DNA from: Hahella chejuensis KCTC 2396
GTDB taxonomy: Bacteria > Pseudomonadota > Gammaproteobacteria > Pseudomonadales > Oleiphilaceae
Assembly (NCBI RefSeq): GCF_000012985.1
Contig: NC_007645.1
Location: forward strand, 1,178,001 to 1,242,000
Length of the DNA stretch: 64,000 nucleotides
Direction: 5' to 3'
The notes under the pieces are model-generated. The model was given only the letters and a program-made list of their open reading frames with translations. It ran no database searches and was not told where the DNA came from. Positions 8,532-16,549 of the stretch are shown one piece after another. Position 1 is the stretch's first letter. Every line of letters starts with the position of its first letter. A program made the translations under genes and the position numbers.

Positions 8532-8942
8532 TCAAGAGGGATAAGGGGTTTTGTCTTCGGCGAACAACAGTTCCAGCTTCAGTCCCTCTGGACCTTCCAC
8601 AAAAACCTGATGTTCCCGTGAAGCGGGCACGGTGCGCTCGTTATAGGTCGCGCCGTGATGGCGTAAACGGGTTAAGAGTTGCTCGTAATCGGCGCCCGCC
8701 AGCGCGACATGATCAATGGCGCCGCGTCCTTCCAACGCGTTATCGCCAAGATAGGCGGCCTGCTCTTCGTCCGACGCATCCGCGCCGACCAAATGAACGA
8801 TGGGACGGTCGTCGCTGTACAGCCAGGCGCCGGGAAAGCGGAAGCCGGGACGGTCGCCGTTCCTGAGTCCGATAACCTCTACGAGAAACGTCGTCATGGC
8901 CGTCAGGTCTTTGCTGCGAATCAGAACATGATTGATATACAT
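8532..8942 (-). CDS. VOC/glyoxalase-like protein
   Basis: 136 residues if translation starts at the ATG at 8942 (MYINHVLIRSKDL), where the domain begins; an upstream in-frame start at 8975 would add 11 non-conserved residues. The paired beta-alpha-beta-beta-beta layout and the motifs HVLIRSKDLTAMTTFL and GRGAIDHVALAGADY fit the vicinal-oxygen-chelate superfamily, with the C-terminal EGLKLELLF strand carrying the expected Glu ligand. It is probably a metal-dependent lyase or dioxygenase-like enzyme acting with the adjacent ene-reductase on reactive carbonyls. The substrate cannot be read from sequence. Confidence 0.8.
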   Translation of the reverse strand: MYINHVLIRSKDLTAMTTFLVEVIGLRNGDRPGFRFPGAWLYSDDRPIVHLVGADASDEEQAAYLGDNALEGRGAIDHVALAGADYEQLLTRLRHHGATYNERTVPASREHQVFVEGPEGLKLELLFAEDKTPYPS

Positions 8943-9048
8943 GGGAGTCACTCTGTTGACGGATGCTGATGTCATGCAGCCTAATCCTTATAGAAAAAGT
9001 TTATAATCGCCGTAAATGTGTAATCTGTTTTCGTAAAAGCTGAATAAT

Positions 9049-9972
9049 ATGAGCAAGATTGACGACATTGAGCTGTTTGTCAGAGTGGTGCGCGCAGGCG
9101 GACTGGCGGCGGCCGGACGGGAAGTGGGCTTGTCGCCGGCGAGTATGACGGCGCGCATGAATGCGCTGGAGGCTCGTTATCAGACCCGGTTATTACAGCG
9201 CAGCACCCGCAGCATCGCATTGACTGAGGCGGGCGCGCGTTTTTACGAGGCGGGTCAGCGGGTTGTGGCGGAAATGGCGCAGGCGGAAGCGGCGCTGCTG
9301 GAGAAAGAAGGGGAGCTGCGCGGCTCGTTGCGCGTCACCGCCACCTCGGATTTTGGCCGGCATTATGTGGCCCCGGCGCTGGCGCAGTTTGTCAGCCTGC
9401 ATCCCCAGGTGCGTCCCGCTTTGCACTTGCATGACGGAGTCGTGAACCTGATTGAAGAAGGCTTTGATCTCGCCATTCGCTACGGCAATCTGCCGGACAG
9501 CAATCTCATTGTGCGCCCTCTGGTGGCTGACAATCGTCGCGTGCTTTGCGCGTCGCCTGCGTATGTGGCGTCATTTGGACAGCCTCAAACGCCGGAAGAC
9601 CTGCAGGCGCATCGTTGTCTGGTGATGACGCGTTTTGGAGAAATGTTGGCGGAGTGGCGTTTTCAGTCCGATTCAGGCTGGCGAACGCTGACGGTGGAGG
9701 CCTTTCTGGCGAGTAACGATGGCGCGCTGATCCGGCAATGGGCGTTGGCGGGGATGGGTATTGCGCTGAAATCCTGGTGCGATGTGAGTCGGGATATCAC
9801 GCAAGGACGGCTGCTCCAACTGTTGCCGGATCAGGTCGTCGGCCTGCATGGCGCAGATGCGGGCGCAGTAGGGCTGCAGATGATCTACCCCAGCCGCAAA
9901 TACACGCCAGCCTGCGTAAAGGCGTTTATGGATTATCTGGGCGAGTTCGTAAACAGTGAAGCCGGCCTGTGA
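9049..9972 (+). CDS. LysR-family transcriptional regulator
   Basis: 307 residues. The N-terminal winged helix-turn-helix (IELFVRVVRAGGLAAAGREVGLSPASMTARMNALE) is followed by the periplasmic-binding-protein-like effector domain (GSLRVTATSDFGRHYVAPAL and onwards). It is divergent from the VOC/ene-reductase pair with a 106-bp gap that must hold both promoters, the classic layout for a LysR activator of its neighbours. The inducing ligand is unknown. Confidence 0.9.
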   Translation: MSKIDDIELFVRVVRAGGLAAAGREVGLSPASMTARMNALEARYQTRLLQRSTRSIALTEAGARFYEAGQRVVAEMAQAEAALLEKEGELRGSLRVTATSDFGRHYVAPALAQFVSLHPQVRPALHLHDGVVNLIEEGFDLAIRYGNLPDSNLIVRPLVADNRRVLCASPAYVASFGQPQTPEDLQAHRCLVMTRFGEMLAEWRFQSDSGWRTLTVEAFLASNDGALIRQWALAGMGIALKSWCDVSRDITQGRLLQLLPDQVVGLHGADAGAVGLQMIYPSRKYTPACVKAFMDYLGEFVNSEAGL

Positions 9973-9979
9973 GGCCGGC
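9961..9979. terminator. Strong GC hairpin over the LysR stop codon
   Basis: GCCGGCC (9961-9967) and GGCCGGC (9973-9979) form a perfect 7-bp stem with the loop containing the TGA stop. No T tract follows on either strand, so termination by this hairpin is only possible. Confidence 0.35.
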
Positions 9980-10018
9980 GTATCGGCTAGCCGCGGGATA
10001 CAGGGCCTGATTAATACA

Positions 10019-11764
10019 TCAAACTTCAATCAACTTGCGGTTATTCGACCCCGGCAGCGTTTTATAACTGACGGAACGCGCGGCGGCCAGTTGGTAGGTG
10101 GGGCTCTTCACGGTGTCGACGAAACGCCAGTCCGCCCTGGCTTCGTCTGCGGTGAACGTGGTCAGCAGGTAGCCGCGTTGATTGACGTTCAGGTATCGCA
10201 AGTCGCTCACCAGCGTGGTCACGCCCAACTCGGTCTGGGCAATCGTGGCCTCGTCATCCGGCAGGGAAAGGTAGGTTTCCAGACCGGGAGAGGACACTGA
10301 CGCGGTGGCGAACTCCACGCCGACATGGTCGCCGGACAGGGTTTTCAGGTCGCTGGCCCAGGCGTTGTGGGTGTCTCCCGCCAGCGCCACCAGATTCTTG
10401 TTCATGGCCTTCGCCGTCTCGAACAACACTTCCCGTTCTGCTGCATAGCCGTCCCAGGCGTCCAGGTTGTAAGGCAGTACGGTCTCTACCCTTACGCGCT
10501 CGGCATCCGTCACGCTGGGATCGCCCATCAGGATACGGCCCTTGATGTTCGCCAGCTCGGCGAATGCAGGCAGGATGGTGTTGGGATCTGGATTCAGCAG
10601 CTGGGTCAGTAGTTCCGCAGGCAGCAGCATGCGCCCCATCAATATTTGCTGTCCCAGCACCTGCCAGGTGGCGTTGGACGCAGCCATGGTGTTTTGCAGC
10701 CAGTTTCGCTGTTCCGCGCCCAGCAGCGTACGGTTGGCGTCGCTGACGTCTGCGCTGAACTGAGGCGCGTTGAAGGCGCCGCTGACCGGGTCCAGATAAT
10801 CGAGATAATCCAGTTGTTTGTCGCGGGCGAGCACGCGGGTGTCGAGCATGTAGAGGGACACCAGATCGCCGAACTGGAACTGGCGATAAATGATCTCCTG
10901 ATTGTCATCCACAACCGGCCGAATCGGCATCCATTCGAAGTAAGCCTGCAGCGCCGCTATTTTGCGGTCTTCAAACTCGCCTTCGCCGTCATTGTGGTTT
11001 TTAGCGCCGGACTTCCAGGTGTCGTCAGCAATCTCGTGGTCATCCCAGACGGTGATGAACGGGGTTTTGCGGTGCAGCGCCTGTAGATTGGCGTCGCTGC
11101 GATACAGCGCATAGCGCTTGCGGTAATCGGCAAGCGAGAGGATCTCGTTGGCGTTGTCGTCCGGCAACGTGCGTCCGATGGCGGCGGCGTCTTCCGTCGC
11201 ATAACCGCCGGCGCCGTATTCGTAGATGTAGTCTCCCAGATGTATGACCGCGTCCAGGTCGTCATGCAAGGCTGCTTCCGCGTATACGTTGAAGTGTCCG
11301 GCGGGATAATTGGCGCAGGAGAAAACGGCGAACTTGACCTGTTCCGGGCTGACCGTCGGTAGGGTTTTGGTGGCGCCTGCGGGAGAGGCCGAGCCGTTTG
11401 CGGTGAAACGGTAGTAATAAGTCGCTCCGGGTTGCAGATTCAGCACGTCCACCTTGACGGTGAAGTCCTGCGCAGCGGATGTCTGCGTGGTTCCGTTATG
11501 CAGCAGGTTGCTGAAGCCTGCGTCGTCCGCCACCTCCCAGGATACCGACACTTCAGCGCCGGTATCGTCGGGGAGGGCGCGGGTCCAGATGATCACGCGG
11601 TCGCTGAGCGGATCGCCGCTGGCGACGCCGTGACTGAAGGTCACCTGATAGGTTGAATTGGCGTCGTCATCGGAGCTGCACCCCGCCAGACCAGTGGATA
11701 TCGCCAACGCCCCCATGCCGGCGGCGGTGACTCTGATAAATTCGCGTCTGCTTATTCTTTTCAT
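10019..11764 (-). CDS. phoD: PhoD-like alkaline phosphatase/phosphodiesterase, Tat-exported lipoprotein
   Basis: 581 residues. The N-terminus has a twin-arginine signal (SRREFI, residues 5-10) and a lipobox LAGC with Cys29, so it is probably exported folded and lipidated. An N-terminal Fn3-like domain (FSHGVASGDPLSDRVIIWTR) precedes the metallophosphatase core with HLGDYIYEYG, TVWDDHEIADD and the late ALAGDTHNAW motif, the Fe/Ca ligand set of PhoD. It releases phosphate from monoesters and diesters outside the cytoplasm. No clear Pho box was found upstream. It stands alone between LysR genes of both neighbouring units. Confidence 0.92.
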   Translation of the reverse strand: MKRISRREFIRVTAAGMGALAISTGLAGCSSDDDANSTYQVTFSHGVASGDPLSDRVIIWTRALPDDTGAEVSVSWEVADDAGFSNLLHNGTTQTSAAQDFTVKVDVLNLQPGATYYYRFTANGSASPAGATKTLPTVSPEQVKFAVFSCANYPAGHFNVYAEAALHDDLDAVIHLGDYIYEYGAGGYATEDAAAIGRTLPDDNANEILSLADYRKRYALYRSDANLQALHRKTPFITVWDDHEIADDTWKSGAKNHNDGEGEFEDRKIAALQAYFEWMPIRPVVDDNQEIIYRQFQFGDLVSLYMLDTRVLARDKQLDYLDYLDPVSGAFNAPQFSADVSDANRTLLGAEQRNWLQNTMAASNATWQVLGQQILMGRMLLPAELLTQLLNPDPNTILPAFAELANIKGRILMGDPSVTDAERVRVETVLPYNLDAWDGYAAEREVLFETAKAMNKNLVALAGDTHNAWASDLKTLSGDHVGVEFATASVSSPGLETYLSLPDDEATIAQTELGVTTLVSDLRYLNVNQRGYLLTTFTADEARADWRFVDTVKSPTYQLAAARSVSYKTLPGSNNRKLIEV

Positions 11765-11879
11765 TATTCCTTTCTCTGTCCTGCCTGTGAAAGTTGCGCG
11801 GAAGATAGAGGGATAATGTTACATAAATGTTTAATTTCGCTAGAAAATGCGGCCTTATTTCAAAAACTTGTGGAGAACG

Positions 11880-12794
11880 TCACGAAAACAGATCCCAGTA
11901 GGGCTGATCGCCGAATCGGGCCTGCATGAACTTGACGAAGACGCGTACTCTGGCCGCCAAATGCCGGTTAGGCGGGTATAGCAGACTCAGATAAACCGGC
12001 GGGGCCTGATATTCGGGCAGCACGCTCACCAGGCGGCCAGTCTGTAACTCCGGGCCGGCGATAAACGTGGGCAGCAAGGCGACGCCAAGGCCCGCCACCG
12101 CCGCGTCGCGCAGGGCTTCTGCATTATTGCAGCACAGCACCCCGTTCACCCGTACGCTGGTTTCCGGAGCGTCGCCGCGACGCAGTCGCCAGGTGTAGCC
12201 GGAGGCGAGATTGCCGTAATGCAGACAGGGGCGGCTGGCGAGTTCTTTGATAGTGCGAGGGCGACCATGCTGTTGCAGATAGCCCGGCGACGCGCAAAGC
12301 AAACGTTTTGCTTCCACGATGGTGTGCTCAATCAACGAGGGCGCTTCGCGGGTTTCCGCCACTCTCACTGTAATGTCGAAGCCTTCCGAAACCGGATCGA
12401 CGAAACGGTCGTCCAACACCAGGTGTACGCGGATGTTGGGATAGCGGGTCATGAAGTCAGCCAGGGCGGAACTCAAATGCATCGTGCCGAAAGACATGGG
12501 CGCGTTGATTTTCAAATCGCCTTGAGGCTCCGCATGATCGGATTGAATGGCGGTTTCCGCTTCCCGCAGGTCGTTGAGAATGGATTTTGCGCGCAGATAA
12601 AACGCCTGGCCTGTGGGCGTCAGAGATACGTGGCGGGTAGTGCGCGCCAGCAGGGTGACGCCCAGCTCATCCTCCAGCGCAATCACCCGCCGATTCACCT
12701 GCGAGCGCGACAGCCCCATCTCGCGCGCGGCTTTGGCGAAGCTCTCTGCTTCCGCCACGTTTACGAAGGCCGTAAGCCCCGCCAGTTTATCCAT
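11880..12794 (-). CDS. LysR-family regulator divergent from pirin gene
   Basis: 304 residues when started at the ATG at 12794 (MDKLAGLTAFVNVAEAESF), which has AGAGG seven bases upstream; a longer reading from 12884 adds a tail without homology. Helix-turn-helix at residues 1-60 (SFAKAAREMGLSRSQVNRRVIALE) and a substrate-binding domain of the CrgA/AaeR-like subgroup (GDLKINAPMSFGTMHLSSAL). The divergent pirin gene is its most likely target; the 170-bp gap holds an imperfect dyad with GTCGC/GCGAC arms around 12864-12882. Confidence 0.9.
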   Translation of the reverse strand: MDKLAGLTAFVNVAEAESFAKAAREMGLSRSQVNRRVIALEDELGVTLLARTTRHVSLTPTGQAFYLRAKSILNDLREAETAIQSDHAEPQGDLKINAPMSFGTMHLSSALADFMTRYPNIRVHLVLDDRFVDPVSEGFDITVRVAETREAPSLIEHTIVEAKRLLCASPGYLQQHGRPRTIKELASRPCLHYGNLASGYTWRLRRGDAPETSVRVNGVLCCNNAEALRDAAVAGLGVALLPTFIAGPELQTGRLVSVLPEYQAPPVYLSLLYPPNRHLAARVRVFVKFMQARFGDQPYWDLFS

Positions 12795-12929
12795 GTACGC
12801 CTCTTTGTTATTGCCGGGCCCTGCTCCGAGGCCATTGCATAAATACCTTTTACCTTTCGTATATTGTCGCATACTGAGCGACACAATGGCTTATTTTTGA
12901 CTAATTGTTTACTTTTTTGAGGAATATAA

Positions 12930-12964
12930 ACTGTCTCCTCATAACGAACACAGGAGGAGACAGT
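12930..12964 (+). promoter_or_regulatory. Perfect 11-bp hairpin enclosing the pirin ribosome-binding site
   Basis: ACTGTCTCCTC (12930-12940) is exactly complementary to GAGGAGACAGT (12954-12964), with a 13-base loop. The 3' arm contains the GGAGGAG Shine-Dalgarno sequence and ends at the base before the ATG. In the transcript this would hide the ribosome-binding site. It could equally be a dyad operator at DNA level. Confidence 0.75.
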
Positions 12965-13669
12965 ATGAATATCCGTCGAGGGCATGAGCGTGGCGTCGCC
13001 AACTTCGGTTGGCTGCACTCAAAACATACTTTTTCATTCGGACACTACTTCGATCCTGCACACATGGGCTTTGGTCCCTTGCGCGTGATCAATCAGGATC
13101 AAGTAACGCCCGGCGCGGGCTTCGATACGCACGGACACAGCGATATGGAGATCATTTCCTATGTGGTGTCCGGCGCGTTGGAGCACAAGGACAGTATCGG
13201 CAACGGTTCTGTGATCGTGCCGGGAGAGCTGCAACGGATGACCGCGGGAACCGGCATTCGCCATAGCGAATACAATCATTCGCGCACAGAAGGCGTGGAG
13301 TTCCTGCAAATCTGGATTCACCCGGAGCAAAAAAGGCTGAAACCGGGGTATGAACAGAAGGCGTTCGCGCCGGAATCCATGACCGGCGTCTTTCGCCTGA
13401 TCGGCAGCCGCAATGGCGCGCAAGACTCGGTGACGATTCATCAGGACGTCAACTTGTACGCCGCCCGCCTTGATGGCGCAGAACCTGTGTGTCTCGACAT
13501 CGACCCACAGCGCGGCGCGTGGGTGCAGGTGGTCAAAGGAAGTGTGGAGTTGAACGGGGAAGCGCTGACGGAAGGCGATGGCGCGGCGCTGGAAAACGTC
13601 AACAAGCTCACTTTCGCCAACGCGGATAATGCGGAAGTGCTGGTGTTTGATATGAAAATGCAGGCGTAG
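12965..13669 (+). CDS. Pirin-family protein (YhhW/quercetin dioxygenase type)
   Basis: 234 residues from the ATG at 12965, which directly follows a strong AGGAGGAGA site; an upstream in-frame start would add an unrelated 20-residue tail. It is a bicupin. The first cupin shows the metal ligands in FDTHGHSDMEII (two His) and GIRHSEYN (His and Glu), as in quercetin 2,3-dioxygenase-like pirins. The second cupin is degenerate, as usual. Pirins act as metal-dependent oxygenases or redox-sensing partners; the substrate here is unknown. The divergent LysR gene probably controls it. Confidence 0.9.
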   Translation: MNIRRGHERGVANFGWLHSKHTFSFGHYFDPAHMGFGPLRVINQDQVTPGAGFDTHGHSDMEIISYVVSGALEHKDSIGNGSVIVPGELQRMTAGTGIRHSEYNHSRTEGVEFLQIWIHPEQKRLKPGYEQKAFAPESMTGVFRLIGSRNGAQDSVTIHQDVNLYAARLDGAEPVCLDIDPQRGAWVQVVKGSVELNGEALTEGDGAALENVNKLTFANADNAEVLVFDMKMQA

Positions 13670-13749
13670 GGGAGCGGGAGGCTCGATACTGTAGGGAGGA
13701 ACCCGTTAATATCCATGGGGTTGTCAAAAGCGAGCAAGGATAGGTATCT

Positions 13750-14733
13750 ATGCTGATTCCCTATGAACTAACCACGGTGAACGAGCGCCTGCTGCTACGG
13801 TGGATTAATCCCGACCGGCTGGAGTTGCGGCCGGGATTTTTTCATGAGGCGGTGGAGGCGCTGCCGCAGGAGGAGCAGTGCGCCGGGCTGACCCATTTCG
13901 ATGAGCTGCTGAACGGGGAGGGCGCGGAGCCTCAACCTGCGGGCCTGATCTTTCATACCAGCCGATGCGGCTCCACTTTAGTGTGTCAGATGTTGAAGCA
14001 GCATCCGCAGGCCCTGGTGTTGGGGGAGCCGTTTCTGCTGAATCAGATTGTGCGTCACCATCTGCTGTCCCCCGCTCGCAAGATTGAAGCGCTGCGCCGT
14101 TGCACTGGCCTATGGGCGCAATGGGCGGCGGAGACGGGACGGCGTCTGGTGATCAAGTTGTCTTCCTGGAACCTGATGCATATTGATCTCTATCAGCGTG
14201 CGTTTGATTGTCCGATGCTTTGCCTTTATCGCGACTACCTATCTGTGCTGGAGTCATTGTTGCGGGGGACGCCCAAGTGGCTTGGCGCTGATTGGCCGCC
14301 GCGCCCCTTCACCGAGGTGGACGCCAGGCTGTTACCGGATGCGTCGCTGTTGGCGCCGCTGCAATCCGGCGTCATGTCGGCGGAGTCTAAATTGCTGGGA
14401 ACGGCGGCGGGAACCTATCTGGGGTTCGGGCGGGCGATGTTGGCGGCGCTGGAATCTGATGCGTCAGTGCGGGTGATGGGGTATGAGTCCATAGCGGGCG
14501 CGTCAGCGGCGCTGGCTGAGCACTTTGGCTTGCAGCCGTATTCGGGTTTACAGCAGGATATGTCGGAAGCGACCCAGCTCTATTCGAAAGGCGACTCTAC
14601 TTACCAACCGCCTGATGCGAGGGACAAGCTAAAACGTCTGGATGCGCAGCTTGAGCAACACTACCCGGCCATGAGGCTTGCCTTGCAGGAGGTTTATTCG
14701 CGCCTGCAATCACATCGGCAATTACTCGGATAA
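13750..14733 (+). CDS. Sulfotransferase-family protein
   Basis: 327 residues. The motif LIFHTSRCGSTLVCQML around residue 67 is the 5'-phosphosulfate-binding loop of PAPS-dependent sulfotransferases, and LCLYRDYLSVLESLL carries the Arg/Ser of the 3'-phosphate site. It has no signal peptide or membrane segment, so transfer would be cytoplasmic onto a small molecule or peptide. The 3' end overlaps by 12 bases the convergent gene for a lasso-peptide B2-like protein. This pairing hints at, but does not show, a peptide-modification role. The acceptor is unknown. Confidence 0.8.
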   Translation: MLIPYELTTVNERLLLRWINPDRLELRPGFFHEAVEALPQEEQCAGLTHFDELLNGEGAEPQPAGLIFHTSRCGSTLVCQMLKQHPQALVLGEPFLLNQIVRHHLLSPARKIEALRRCTGLWAQWAAETGRRLVIKLSSWNLMHIDLYQRAFDCPMLCLYRDYLSVLESLLRGTPKWLGADWPPRPFTEVDARLLPDASLLAPLQSGVMSAESKLLGTAAGTYLGFGRAMLAALESDASVRVMGYESIAGASAALAEHFGLQPYSGLQQDMSEATQLYSKGDSTYQPPDARDKLKRLDAQLEQHYPAMRLALQEVYSRLQSHRQLLG

Positions 14734-15198
14734 GGAGCGCGGCAGGTAAGTGGAAGCCTTCACATAGCTCTCGCTGTCCGCTCCCCCGGTGATGATTGTG
14801 CTCTCAACTCTGAGCCAGGCATGCGCTTTCAACCCGCCGTCAGAACCGCGTTCTTTAAGAACGCCAAGGTGGATGACGTAAGGCGCCTTGTAAAAGCCCA
14901 GCAGCGTTCTGGCCATAATCGCCTGCGCCAGACACTTGCACTCCCACGGGGTATAGCGGGCGACCAAGCGGCAGACGGCCCCGATGCGTCGCGCCAATAA
15001 TTGCTGCTCCGCAGGGGCGTGAAACAGCGCCTCATGATTCGCAGTCACGCGCCCCAATATCCAGGCGAAACGTCGAAACGGTAAACTCCAAATCATCACA
15101 CGCACCAGCGCGCTGTAAGGAAACAAAAACGCCAGCCACAGCTTCTCCTGGCGCGGAAGTCGCCAGGCGGTTTGGAGTTTATGGTAGATGCGCGGCAT
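14722..15198 (-). CDS. Transglutaminase-like protein of the lasso-peptide B2 type
   Basis: 158 residues from the ATG at 15198; in-frame GTG (15210) and TTG (15240) starts are possible and none has a good ribosome-binding site. The core WECKCLAQAIMARTLLGFYKAPYVIHLGV … LKAHAWLRVES has the Cys and His of the B2 leader-peptidase fold (transglutaminase-like Cys-His-Asp). In lasso-peptide pathways B2 cuts the leader after B1 has bound it. No B1 (PqqD-like), cyclase or obvious precursor gene is nearby, so this may be an orphan or belong to another peptide pathway. It converges on the sulfotransferase gene. Confidence 0.7.
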   Translation of the reverse strand: MPRIYHKLQTAWRLPRQEKLWLAFLFPYSALVRVMIWSLPFRRFAWILGRVTANHEALFHAPAEQQLLARRIGAVCRLVARYTPWECKCLAQAIMARTLLGFYKAPYVIHLGVLKERGSDGGLKAHAWLRVESTIITGGADSESYVKASTYLPRSLSE

Positions 15199-15377
15199 AG
15201 AACGAATTGTCACAAGCGCGGGTCCCGGGTCATTCAACAATTACTTGTCTATGGCATGTAGTGTAGTTGAAAAATGGCTGTTATAAGCAGGTCCAGAAAA
15301 ATGCTTCAACTTGCCCCCTTGTGTGTCGCTGTTTATGCTTTCTAGACAGAATAATCTCAGAAGAGTCTCAGTAGCAT

Positions 15378-16151
15378 ATGGCGCGAATTCGTGGCGTAGT
15401 CCTGGCATGGCTGCTCATCCTCGCCGGGCATACCGCATCCGCCGCTGAGACGGTGCGCATCGCTATTGGCGAATGGCCGCCCTATCTTTCCGAAGAACTG
15501 CGACATTACGGTTTGGCGGCGCATATTGCGGAGGTCTGTTTCAACGCCGCGAATGTGGAGGTAGAGGTTGGCTTCTTTCCTTGGAATCGGGTCGCGCTGT
15601 TTGTGGAAAACGGCCTTTGGGACACCTCGATTCTTTGGGTGAAAACCGAAGAACGGGAGAAGGTTTATCTGTTTTCCGATGTGGTGTTCGAAGGTTCCGC
15701 AGTGTTCTTCTATGCTAAAGCGCGCCCTTTTCAGTGGCGGAACTATAAAGACCTTGTGGGATTGAAGTTCGGCGGTCTGATGAGCGCCAGCTACCCCTGG
15801 TTTGAAGCCGCCAAGGAGCAGGGAATTAATCTTGAAATGGAAGTCGTGTCAGACGAACGCCTCAACCTCGCCAAACTGCTGTCCGGCCGCATTGACGCCT
15901 TCTCCCTGGATAAGTACGTCGGCCTGTATATCCTGCACAAAAACTTTCCCCAGGAATCCAATCTCATCACCTACCACCCGACCCCCATCGAATCCTGGCC
16001 TTATCGCCTTATCTTCACCAAAAATCCACGCGGAGAAAAAATGCGCAACGCCTTCAATAAGGGACTCAAAATAGTCCAGGAAAACGGCTTGCTGGAACAG
16101 CTGTTGGACGATGCGGCTAATGGGCGGTATGTGAGCCGTTTGGCAGAGTAA
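15378..16151 (+). CDS. Periplasmic solute-binding protein, family 3-like
   Basis: 257 residues with a signal peptide (about residues 1-22, ending HTASA) and the bilobal amino-acid-binding fold: VRIAIGEWPPYLSEELRHYGLAAHIAEV, the DTSILWVKTEEREKVYLFSD hinge segment and LSGRIDAFSLDKYVGLYIL. No ABC permease or ATPase is adjacent. Stand-alone proteins of this kind are common in this bacterial group and may act as sensors or redox/substrate carriers. A related gene occurs on the other strand at 38.7 kb. Confidence 0.8.
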   Translation: MARIRGVVLAWLLILAGHTASAAETVRIAIGEWPPYLSEELRHYGLAAHIAEVCFNAANVEVEVGFFPWNRVALFVENGLWDTSILWVKTEEREKVYLFSDVVFEGSAVFFYAKARPFQWRNYKDLVGLKFGGLMSASYPWFEAAKEQGINLEMEVVSDERLNLAKLLSGRIDAFSLDKYVGLYILHKNFPQESNLITYHPTPIESWPYRLIFTKNPRGEKMRNAFNKGLKIVQENGLLEQLLDDAANGRYVSRLAE

Positions 16152-16549
16152 CTCCGCAGGTTCTATATCGTTATTAATCAGGCAGACAAATAGCTTCCTT
16201 TTATTTGTCTCCCGCGGCTAGCCGCCGCGCAGGCGCATTCATGCACCTGATTTTTAGCATGGCAATATTATTGTCATGTTAATAACTTTTGATGGCTCCG
16301 AAGTAGCAACAAAGTGCTTGTCACTGAATGTGCTTGATGGGTAAACTCCCGACGCTAAAGCTAACTATCTGTTTTGTTTAAATATTGAGCGGTATCGTGT
16401 CCAATAGGGATATGGAACAGAGCGCAGCATCCTGCGCGCTATACACAACATTATTATTGTCCAGGCCGCTGACGACAGGCGCAAAGTCTGCCGTCAGCGG
16501 CTTTTTTATGCGTTAAAAAAGTCAGTCGAAGTATTTCAGGAGTCATCGA
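16152..16549. other. Leader region upstream of the giant YD-repeat gene
   Basis: No gene is seen in this 398-bp stretch. It holds several foldable segments: AGACAAAT/ATTTGTCT around 16183-16209, a compact GCGCAG-CATC-CTGCGC hairpin at 16422-16437, and a textbook intrinsic terminator at 16465-16507. The GAGCGG…GGATATGGAAC stretch (16388-16418) shares the 11-mer GGATATGGAAC with the leader of the transglutaminase gene near 40050. A short leader transcript or small RNA is possible. Confidence 0.45.
16465..16507 (+). terminator. Intrinsic terminator 43 bases before the giant YD-repeat gene
   Basis: GCCGCTGACG (16465-16474) pairs with CGTCAGCGGC (16492-16501), with an inner GACAGGC/GTCTGCC extension, followed by T6 (16502-16507). 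It faces the downstream gene and no coding sequence ends within 300 bp upstream. It may therefore end a leader RNA or act as an attenuator for the 16-kb gene. Confidence 0.8.

Noticed and set aside
11765-11879. Pho box upstream of phoD
   Set aside because: AT-rich sequence with ACAT/TGTAAC pieces is present, but no two CTGTCAT-like repeats at the right spacing.
16320-16420. c-di-GMP-I (GEMM) riboswitch before the YD-repeat gene
   Set aside because: GGGTAAACTCCCGACGCTAA is loosely similar to part of the consensus, but the GNRA loop, receptor and third stem could not be placed.
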